A stretch of DNA of 5,159 nt, from NCBI GenBank assembly GCA_017407885.1, contig JAFQVU010000013.1:1-5159 (forward strand), given 5' to 3'. Each line of letters starts with the position of its first letter. The stretch's first letter is position 1. The notes beneath the pieces were generated by a model that made no database searches, was not told the DNA's origin, and was given only the letters and a program-made list of their open reading frames with translations. The translations under genes were made by a program, and so were the position numbers. Origin of the DNA: Clostridia bacterium (lineage in GTDB: Bacteria; Bacillota_A; Clostridia; Oscillospirales; CAG-272). Shown here in pieces: positions 1 to 5,159 of this stretch.

Positions 1-104
1 ACAGAGCGCAGATGCCACGTTATGCAGTGGGAATTGAGCGTATCAATAATCTTCGCACCCTCGCCGCGCTTTGTAATAGTCAGAAGCAACATTATACGTT
101 CCAT
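1..104 (-). CDS. P-II-like nitrogen regulatory protein, N-terminal fragment (cut by window edge)
   Basis: Only the first 34 codons are in the window; the rest lies beyond position 1. The protein starts MERIMLLLTITKRGEGAK, followed by a helix-like IIDTLNSHCITWHL. This is the first beta strand and helix of the ferredoxin-like P-II (GlnB/GlnK) fold, with the variable 'TxRGEG' turn common in the atypical P-II proteins found beside DUF1538 genes. P-II proteins are small trimeric cytoplasmic sensors of ATP/ADP and metabolites that bind and gate partner transporters or enzymes. The T-loop and ATP-binding residues cannot be judged because they are outside the window. The ATG (104-102) shares its A with the TAA stop of the upstream DUF1538 gene (TAATG). 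A strong AAGGAGG lies 7 nt before it (118-112), so the two genes are translationally coupled and probably act together. Family assignment is fairly safe from this short piece; ligand and partner are inference. Confidence 0.75.
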   Translation of the reverse strand, partial: MERIMLLLTITKRGEGAKIIDTLNSHCITWHLRS

Positions 105-1621
105 TATGCCGCCTCCTTTTCGTCATCAAAATAGATAATGCAGTCGTCAATACTCTCAAGCGCCGCAACGGCTTGCTTATGCTTGGAGCGATGACGAAGC
201 TCCGCGATAAGACCGATACACTGTATTGTGATAAGCGGTGTTATAGCGACCATTGCGACGATACCGAATGCATCCGTCATAAGGTTTCCGCCAACCGCTG
301 TACATGCGCCCATAGCAAATGGAAGCAGAAATGTTGTCGTCATCGGTCCGCTTGCAACTCCGCCCGAGTCGAATGCCACACCAGTGTAAAGGCGAGGCAC
401 GAAGAAGCTGATAACAAGGGAAATAAGATATCCACCTATCATAAACGGCAGAAGCGGAATACCGGTCAGCACACGAAGCATCGCAATTCCGACCGAAAAA
501 GCCACACCGACTGAAAGACCTATTCCTATAGTCTTTTGAGTGATAGTACCGTTTGAAATTTCCTCAACCTGCTTTTTAAGCACATGCACCGCAGGCTCGG
601 CGGCAACGGTAAACCAACCGACAAGCATACCCACCGGTATGAGGATATAGCGAAATTCCGTCTCGGCAAGCACATGACCGATCAATTGACCGGCTGGCAT
701 AAATCCGACATTTGCACCCGTTAAAAAGAGCACAAGACCTACATAGGTATAAACAAAGCCGATAATCGCTCTCGGCAGCGCGTTGCCGTGGAAGCGACGG
801 AAGATAAGCTGAAACAGCACAAACACTGCAACAATAGGCAGGAATGCCATCAGCATTTCATATGCGTAATGCGGAAGTTCATTCACAATCAGCATGAACG
901 CATCGCGCGTGGTATGTATATCGGCAATAGTTGACGTTGTCGCCGAAGCCTCGGGGGTATAGAAAATCGAAAGTATCAGAACGGACATTATCGGTCCCAC
1001 GCTCGCAAAAGCAACCGTACCAAAGCTTTCCTCGCCATGGTGTGAGCCCCTTACGGTAGCCATACCTGCGCCAAGCGCCATTATAAACGGTACAGTGATC
1101 GGACCGGTAGTAACTCCCCCCGAATCGAATGCTGCCGGAATAAAATCAGACGGAGCAAACGCCGCGAGTATCATAACAATGATATAAAATGCGATGAGCA
1201 GATAGTTAAGGTGTACTCCGAATTTTGTCCTTAGCATCGAAACAACGATAAAAAGTCCGACACCGATCGCCACTGCCATAATCAGTACCATATTAGGCAC
1301 AGACGGTATCTGCTGCGCAAGCACCTGGAGATCAGGCTCTGCGATTGTGATAAGCACCCCCATCACAAAGCAGCAAATGAGGTTTAACCACGTCCGTTTC
1401 GAGCGGCTCATAACGACACCGATGCCTTCGCCGAGCGGCTGCATCGACATTCCGGCACCGAGCGTAAACAAACTCATGCCGAAGATCAGTGCAAGCGCAC
1501 CGAGCACAAACAATGTGAGCACCCCGGGATCAAGCGGCGCAACTGTTATGCTGAGCACCAAGACTATCGCCGTTATGGGTAATACCGACGAAAAAGACTC
1601 GGCTATTTTCTCCTTAAATAT
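104..1621 (-). CDS. Tandem DUF1538 (UmpAB-type) integral membrane protein, probable transporter, non-AUG start
   Basis: This is a highly hydrophobic protein of 505 residues if read from the ATA at 1621, with roughly twelve or more membrane segments. It is an internal duplication of the DUF1538 unit. The motif AFDSGGV.(T/S)GP occurs near residues 164-173 and 416-425, an E-P pair after a membrane helix at 95 and 342, and a G-rich loop (QPLGEGIG, then MPAGQLIG) near 61-68 and 308-315. The C-terminal tail is acidic. From memory, a pair of DUF1538 proteins in Halomonas (UmpA/UmpB) was described as a two-component Na+(K+)/H+ antiporter, so cation transport is the best guess; substrate and direction here are not shown. 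The first canonical start in frame is TTG at 1561, with no ribosome binding site near it. Homology between the two halves continues without a gap to the residues coded upstream of it (LPI at 14-16 matches LPI at 261-263). I therefore place the start at ATA 1621 (or ATC 1624), after AGGAGG. The stop overlaps the downstream P-II-like gene. Confidence 0.85.
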   Translation of the reverse strand: MFKEKIAESFSSVLPITAIVLVLSITVAPLDPGVLTLFVLGALALIFGMSLFTLGAGMSMQPLGEGIGVVMSRSKRTWLNLICCFVMGVLITIAEPDLQVLAQQIPSVPNMVLIMAVAIGVGLFIVVSMLRTKFGVHLNYLLIAFYIIVMILAAFAPSDFIPAAFDSGGVTTGPITVPFIMALGAGMATVRGSHHGEESFGTVAFASVGPIMSVLILSIFYTPEASATTSTIADIHTTRDAFMLIVNELPHYAYEMLMAFLPIVAVFVLFQLIFRRFHGNALPRAIIGFVYTYVGLVLFLTGANVGFMPAGQLIGHVLAETEFRYILIPVGMLVGWFTVAAEPAVHVLKKQVEEISNGTITQKTIGIGLSVGVAFSVGIAMLRVLTGIPLLPFMIGGYLISLVISFFVPRLYTGVAFDSGGVASGPMTTTFLLPFAMGACTAVGGNLMTDAFGIVAMVAITPLITIQCIGLIAELRHRSKHKQAVAALESIDDCIIYFDDEKEAA

Positions 1622-1630
1622 GATAAAGCA

Positions 1631-1636
1631 CCTCCT
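1631..1636 (-). promoter_or_regulatory. Strong ribosome binding site (AGGAGG) that decides the DUF1538 start
   Basis: On the minus strand AGGAGG at 1636-1631 lies 6 nt before ATC (1624) and 9 nt before ATA (1621). It is about 69 nt from the first canonical start, the TTG at 1561, far too distant to serve that codon. No ATG, GTG or TTG exists in this frame between the in-frame TAA at 1675-1673 and 1561. The site therefore points to ATA or ATC as the initiator. Confidence 0.75.
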
Positions 1637-1640
1637 ACAA

Positions 1641-1675
1641 TAAAAAATCGGCGCTGCATCATCGCCGATTTTTTA
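1641..1675 (-). terminator. Intrinsic terminator or attenuator hairpin upstream of the DUF1538 gene
   Basis: A perfect 13-bp inverted repeat: arm TAAAAAATCGGCG (1641-1653 on the plus strand), 9-nt loop, arm CGCCGATTTTTTA (1663-1675). On the minus strand the G/C core (TCGGCG/CGCCGA) is followed by six T, a Rho-independent terminator; the symmetric A-tract means it could work in both directions. It may end the cdaA-cdaR-flavoprotein operon, 124 nt after that operon's last stop. It also lies downstream of the predicted promoter at 1694-1722 and ends only 4 nt before the ribosome binding site of the next gene, so it may act as a leader attenuator. No folding energy was computed. Confidence 0.85.
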
Positions 1676-1693
1676 CGAAAACACACTATTATT

Positions 1694-1722
1694 ATTTTAT
1701 CATATTACATATCAAATTGCAA
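1694..1722 (-). promoter_or_regulatory. Predicted sigma-A promoter for the DUF1538/P-II operon
   Basis: On the minus strand TTGCAA (1722-1717) is separated by exactly 17 nt from TAAAAT (1699-1694), and a TG one base before the -10 box makes it an extended -10. The surroundings are AT-rich. Transcription would start around 1687-1686, only about a dozen bases before the terminator-like hairpin, giving a 5' leader of roughly 65 nt. This is a prediction from consensus only. Confidence 0.55.
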
Positions 1723-1798
1723 GGAAATGATTGTTACTTAAATGTAAAATCTGATGGGGTCTATTATTTGTGGGCAAGATTCCCGATAAAAAATGATT

Positions 1799-3487
1799 TT
1801 ATTCCATCGGTGCATATGTGCGCATCAATTGCATCGCTGTGTTGATTCCGTCTACTGCGGCACTCGTAATGCCGCCTGCATAGCCTGCCCCCTCGCCGCA
1901 CGGATAAAGGTTATCCGCGGCGGCAGATGTCAAATTCTCTCCTCGAAGTATCCGCACAGGAGATGATGTTCGGGTTTCAACGCCGGTCAGCACCGTGTCC
2001 CGTGCATCGAATCCGCGGATTTTCTTCCCAAAGTTGCAAAATCCCTTTTTAAGCATATCCGTAACAAAAGCTGGAAGTATCGACGACATATCGCATAACG
2101 TGTAAACGCCGTCACGGTAAGTCGGTCTCACACGGCTCGGCTCGGTAAAATGCGATGTACGCCCTTCAAGAAAATCGCCGAGTGTTTCTACCGGAGCACG
2201 GTAATCGTGCTCCCCCGTATCGGCGGCAATGTACGCCGCTCGCTCGAGTTTTCGCTGAAATTCAATTCCGCCGCGCCACCCGGAGCCAATATCCTCGGGA
2301 AAAACCGACACTACTATCGCCGCATTTGCATTTCTGCCGTCGCGCGCGTATCTGCTCATACCATTTGTGACAACTCCGCCCTCTTCGCTCGCCGATGCCA
2401 TAACCTCTCCGCCGGGACACATGCAAAAGCTGTAAACGCCCCTCGCGGAATCGGAAACAAGACCGCTCTGTGCTTCTCTGTATGAAAGCGCGTATTCACC
2501 GGGCGGCAATATGCGCTTGCCGTCCCTGCCGCAAAGCTCTGACGCATCACCGTACAGAGCAGAATCAATGTCGCTCTGTAAGTGCTCTGCTCTCACACCC
2601 ACAGAAAACGGTTTCGGCACAAGCATAACACCGCGCGAAGCTAACATATCATAGGTGTCGCGCGCGCTGTGACCGACAGCTAAAATAACCGCACCGCACG
2701 GAATATCGTTTTTCACCGCCGTTTGGGCAGCACGCGATTCAATTTTAGCGGAGAGGACATGTCCGTTATCAATACCAATATCACAAAGCTTCGTATTATA
2801 AAGTATCTCGCCGCCAAGCTCGCAAATTCTTTGCGCGATTCCCTCAACAACGCCGAGCAGTCTGTCCGTTCCGACATGCGGTTTAGAAAGCCACAGTATC
2901 TCCTCGGGTGCACCAAACTCCACAAACCGTTCAAGCACGTATGCGCAACGCGAATCATTGATTCGCGTAACGAGCTTTCCGTCAGAAAATGTGCCTGCAC
3001 CGCCTGCGCCGAACTGAATATTGGTATTAATATCGAGTTTTCCGGTACGTATAAACTCGGCAACCGCCGCACTTCTTGATTTCACATCACCGCCGCGCTC
3101 TATGACAATTGGACGGTAGCCGTTCTCCGCAAGCATCAGTGCGGCAAACATTCCGGCAGGACCGAATCCGACAATCAGTGGGCGCGAATCAAGCTTTTTT
3201 TCGCCGTATTCTACAGCAAGACTGTCTCTACGGACTATCTCCGCATCTTTCAATGAAGCGAGCTTTTCGAGTCTGCGCTCGCTTATGTCGCACTCAACGG
3301 CAACGGACATAACAAAGCTCGGAACATCGCCGCTTCGCTTTCGCGCGTCAATTGAACGCTTGTGAAGCGCCGCCGAGATATATTCTCTGTCAGTCAGCGA
3401 CAGCCGCCGCCGTGCCTGCCTGAAGGCATCTTCAAGCGGCGCGGTCAGCGGCAGTCTGATATTTTTTACTATTATCTGTTTTCTCAT
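1799..3487 (-). CDS. COG2509 FAD-dependent oxidoreductase (NAD(FAD)-utilizing dehydrogenase family)
   Basis: This soluble flavoprotein of 562 residues has a length normal for the family. Residues 1-100 form the family's N-terminal domain, including the K-R-S-x-D-A-R-K signature at 43-50. A Rossmann dinucleotide-binding fold follows: VGFGPAGMFAA at 106-116, with the ribose-binding E130 at the end of the second strand (IVIERG). Further family signatures are FGAGGAGTFSDGKL at 159-172, PHVGTDRL at 203-210, ILAVGHSARDT at 268-278, and the C-terminal FAD-contacting PCGEGAGYAGGI at 529-540. The physiological substrate of the family is unknown; names in databases range from generic dehydrogenase to FAD-binding protein. 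No signal peptide or membrane helix is seen, so it should be cytoplasmic. The ATG follows the cdaR stop after 2 nt, with only a weak GAG upstream, so translation probably depends on coupling to cdaR. The gene is intact. Confidence 0.9.
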   Translation of the reverse strand: MRKQIIVKNIRLPLTAPLEDAFRQARRRLSLTDREYISAALHKRSIDARKRSGDVPSFVMSVAVECDISERRLEKLASLKDAEIVRRDSLAVEYGEKKLDSRPLIVGFGPAGMFAALMLAENGYRPIVIERGGDVKSRSAAVAEFIRTGKLDINTNIQFGAGGAGTFSDGKLVTRINDSRCAYVLERFVEFGAPEEILWLSKPHVGTDRLLGVVEGIAQRICELGGEILYNTKLCDIGIDNGHVLSAKIESRAAQTAVKNDIPCGAVILAVGHSARDTYDMLASRGVMLVPKPFSVGVRAEHLQSDIDSALYGDASELCGRDGKRILPPGEYALSYREAQSGLVSDSARGVYSFCMCPGGEVMASASEEGGVVTNGMSRYARDGRNANAAIVVSVFPEDIGSGWRGGIEFQRKLERAAYIAADTGEHDYRAPVETLGDFLEGRTSHFTEPSRVRPTYRDGVYTLCDMSSILPAFVTDMLKKGFCNFGKKIRGFDARDTVLTGVETRTSSPVRILRGENLTSAAADNLYPCGEGAGYAGGITSAAVDGINTAMQLMRTYAPME

Positions 3488-3489
3488 AA

Positions 3490-4788
3490 TTACTCTATCG
3501 TGACATCTATGGTATATTCGCCAAGCTCATATACACTGCCTGCAAGTGCACTTGCCACCGAAATCGTCACGGGCACGGATACCGTACCGGTAACATTTTT
3601 TAAGTAGTTGAGATCCACTGATGCCAAGACATAAGTCGGATTCTCGTATATAAACTGTATCGAGCGCTGTGTACCACGGAATTTCACGGTTATTTCCGGA
3701 GATTCAAGCGTATATTTTATTCCGTCGGTATTTACAACCGAAAGATTTGATACCACAATGTCACGTGTCACAGTCCCCTTGTGGATGACCTCAACATCGG
3801 CACTGCGGCTTCCGACAAGCTCAGTCCCCTCGGGAGTTACGATAGTGACGTTTTTCTGAAGCGTATCTTCCATTATCTTTTTCTCGTCAAGATCAAGAAG
3901 CTTTATACTATTTATATCATCAAGCACATCCGGCTCTCCGCGCAAACGCACAGTCGCAGGCGTTACCTTGATATTCACGTTGCTGTCGTTATAATAACCG
4001 TACTTATATCCCACAGTAAGTGGTACATCCTTCTCGGTATAAACGGGAATTTTCACCGACACTTCAGTAGTCTGAAGCTTAACATACGGATTGGATATCG
4101 GTGTACCGCCTTCGCCAACAAGTACAAGCTTACCCGTAGCGGTGAGCGATTTCGTAATACGTCCAAGCTCCAATGTAACTACCGCACACTTGATTTTTTC
4201 GAGTTCTTCTACCGGTCCCGTTACATTAACAGTATCAATGCTCGGTTCAAGCTCTCCAAGCTTATACGCGGATTCTATTGAGTATATCGGATCTACAACC
4301 ACAGGAACGCTTATTGCAGATCTCTTATCAATATAAAGCTCGGCATAATTGGCAGACTGTCCGCTTATCGTTATGCCGCTGGGCACAGATATCCTTATTT
4401 CAAGTGAATATTCCCCCGCCTCTGTTATTGAGCCGGCATCAACATATACGGTGATATCATCAATAGAAAGGTTATTGATATCAGGCTTTGCTCCGCTCAC
4501 AGCAACATCCACAGTATAGCCGTATCCGCTGATTACCGAAAGACCAAGTTCAGTATCAATAACATCGAGATTACGTATATCAATCGGAATTCCTGTGAAA
4601 GATTTTTCAATTATAGCCGTATCTGTTCCAACAGCGTAAAACCACAAAACCACAGCCGCAAGCACGCATAGTATCTTAGCGGTTATGTTATTGATCTTAC
4701 TTGAATTACGGCGGTAATCACCGTCCGGCTGTTCAATATTCTGCTCGTGTTCATCCTGCACAAGCGGTTGTTTATTATCATTCTGCAT
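3490..4788 (-). CDS. cdaR: CdaR, YbbR-domain regulator of the diadenylate cyclase CdaA
   Basis: The protein has 432 residues with the layout of CdaR (YbbR). A hydrophilic, acidic cytoplasmic tail (1-35) is followed by one membrane helix (about 36-54, AKILCVLAAVVLWFYAV). After that come four extracytoplasmic YbbR repeats, at about 62-154, 155-248, 249-338 and 340-432. Each repeat has the typical pattern of a V-x-V-x-G or V-x-F-x-G strand followed by a loop and a conserved strand: VAVSG at 95-99, VNVTG at 187-191, VRLRG at 280-284, VKFRG at 368-372. CdaR binds and modulates the membrane cyclase CdaA in Bacillus, Listeria and relatives. Here it lies directly after cdaA with a 20-nt gap. The ribosome binding site is weak (GGGG about 11 nt upstream), which suggests expression tied to cdaA. 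No other start with better support was seen. The function is firm by synteny; whether it activates or inhibits here is unknown. Confidence 0.92.
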   Translation of the reverse strand: MQNDNKQPLVQDEHEQNIEQPDGDYRRNSSKINNITAKILCVLAAVVLWFYAVGTDTAIIEKSFTGIPIDIRNLDVIDTELGLSVISGYGYTVDVAVSGAKPDINNLSIDDITVYVDAGSITEAGEYSLEIRISVPSGITISGQSANYAELYIDKRSAISVPVVVDPIYSIESAYKLGELEPSIDTVNVTGPVEELEKIKCAVVTLELGRITKSLTATGKLVLVGEGGTPISNPYVKLQTTEVSVKIPVYTEKDVPLTVGYKYGYYNDSNVNIKVTPATVRLRGEPDVLDDINSIKLLDLDEKKIMEDTLQKNVTIVTPEGTELVGSRSADVEVIHKGTVTRDIVVSNLSVVNTDGIKYTLESPEITVKFRGTQRSIQFIYENPTYVLASVDLNYLKNVTGTVSVPVTISVASALAGSVYELGEYTIDVTIE

Positions 4789-4808
4789 ACGATAAAACCC
4801 CGTAAACT

Positions 4809-5159
4809 TTATTTATCCGATTTTGTACCCTTGTCCGCTTTGCCGTCTTTTCTCGAAAGACGCGATATAACCTTTTTGCCCTTGACATTAGGCATATCAT
4901 CGGTTACAAGAAGACGTGCAAGCTCTGCTTTCAAGGTATTGTAGCTGTAATTTCTCTTAAGATGTCCCTCAAGAGCTATCGATATCGTACCGGTCTCTTC
5001 CGACACGACAATTATAACCGCATCGCTGTTTTCACTCATGCCTATTGCGGCACGGTGACGTGTACCGAGATCCTTTATTATATCATCATTTGTAGAAAGC
5101 GGCAGGAAGCATCCGGCAGAGTATATACGCTCGTCACGTATGATCATGGCGCCGTCATG
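4809..5159 (-). CDS. cdaA: CdaA diadenylate cyclase, C-terminal part (cut by window edge)
   Basis: The last 116 codons of a diadenylate cyclase, which joins two ATP into cyclic di-AMP. The reading frame is open to the window edge at 5159, so the ATG at 5147 is internal and not the start. The two DisA_N catalytic motifs are present: DGA at fragment residues 2-4 (HDGAMIIR) and RHR at 34-36 within LGTRHRAAIG. SEETG at 53-57, which contributes to the ATP site, is also there, so the catalytic core visible here looks active. A lysine-rich tail with no conserved motif (about 93-116, ending KGTKSDK) follows the domain. The N-terminal membrane helices expected for the membrane type CdaA, and the rest of the domain, lie outside the window. 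The type (CdaA rather than DisA or CdaS) is assigned from the adjacent cdaR and from the absence of the DisA C-terminal helix-hairpin-helix domains. Confidence 0.93.
   Translation of the reverse strand, partial: HDGAMIIRDERIYSAGCFLPLSTNDDIIKDLGTRHRAAIGMSENSDAVIIVVSEETGTISIALEGHLKRNYSYNTLKAELARLLVTDDMPNVKGKKVISRLSRKDGKADKGTKSDK

Noticed and set aside
173..514. Plus-strand open frame of 113 codons opposite the DUF1538 gene.
   Set aside because: It is rich in Cys, His, Arg and Lys in a way typical of antisense reading of a membrane-protein gene, and has no family features.
104..1561. DUF1538 gene starting at TTG 1561 (485 residues).
   Set aside because: It is the first canonical start but has no ribosome binding site at a useful distance and would remove a helix that the internal repeat shows to be part of the protein.
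1603..1662. Short minus-strand reading frame of 19 codons that begins with ATGATG in the hairpin loop and ends in TAG inside the DUF1538 gene, as a leader peptide or a frameshifted start.
   Set aside because: It has no ribosome binding site upstream, its start is buried in the hairpin loop, its product does not resemble the DUF1538 start, and the in-frame residues after AGGAGG already match the internal repeat.
1623..1740. A riboswitch (for example a cyclic-di-AMP ydaO/yuaA type) before the DUF1538 gene.
   Set aside because: The leader after the predicted transcription start is only about 65 nt and holds one simple hairpin, too small for that class.
1739..1798. A terminator directly after the flavoprotein stop (GGG and CCC around 1780-1790).
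   Set aside because: Only three G-C pairs with no T-tract behind them; the 13-bp inverted repeat at 1641-1675 is far better.
2713..3072. Minus-strand open frame of 119 codons in another frame within the flavoprotein gene, with a plus-strand one over the same bases.
   Set aside because: The flavoprotein frame carries conserved FAD motifs through this stretch without interruption; the others are shadows.
3781..4281. Plus-strand open frame of 166 codons opposite cdaR.
   Set aside because: It is antisense to a well-supported gene, has low-complexity composition without a recognisable domain, and shows no convincing ribosome binding site.

Overview
The window looks like chromosomal DNA from a Gram-positive anaerobe of the class Clostridia, perhaps an Oscillospiraceae or Ruminococcaceae relative. 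The basis is the CdaA/CdaR cyclic-di-AMP pair, the COG2509 FAD enzyme, the DUF1538/P-II pair and the moderate base composition; the lineage is inferred and no rRNA or marker gene is present. Every supported gene is on the minus strand, so transcription runs from the high coordinates to the low ones.

Region 1 (5159 down to 1799) is a tight operon. It begins with the C-terminal part of the diadenylate cyclase CdaA, cut by the window edge. After a 20-nt gap comes its membrane-anchored regulator CdaR, with four YbbR-type repeats. After only 2 nt comes a COG2509 FAD-dependent oxidoreductase. In many Firmicutes glmM follows cdaR; here the flavoprotein takes that place and glmM is not in the window.

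Region 2 (1798 to 1622) is a 177-nt intergenic stretch. It holds a good sigma-A-like promoter (TTGCAA, 17-nt spacer, TAAAAT with an extended -10 TG), a perfect 13-bp inverted repeat with a U-tract (intrinsic-terminator type), and, 4 nt after the inverted repeat, a strong AGGAGG ribosome binding site. The promoter lies upstream of the terminator, so this looks like a transcription-attenuated leader as much as a simple operon end.

Region 3 (1621 to 1) is a second operon: a polytopic membrane protein made of two tandem DUF1538 (UmpAB-type) units, overlapping by one base (TAATG) with a P-II-like signalling protein cut by the other window edge. The DUF1538 reading frame has no ATG, GTG or TTG at the place where homology and the ribosome binding site put the start. 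An ATA (or the ATC before it) appears to be the initiation codon, and a gap-free internal repeat shows that the residues upstream of the first canonical start (TTG at 1561) are really coding.

Together the window places a cyclic-di-AMP synthesis operon, a second messenger known for controlling potassium and osmotic balance, next to a probable cation transporter paired with a P-II-type sensor. No mobile element, CRISPR array, tRNA or rRNA was seen.
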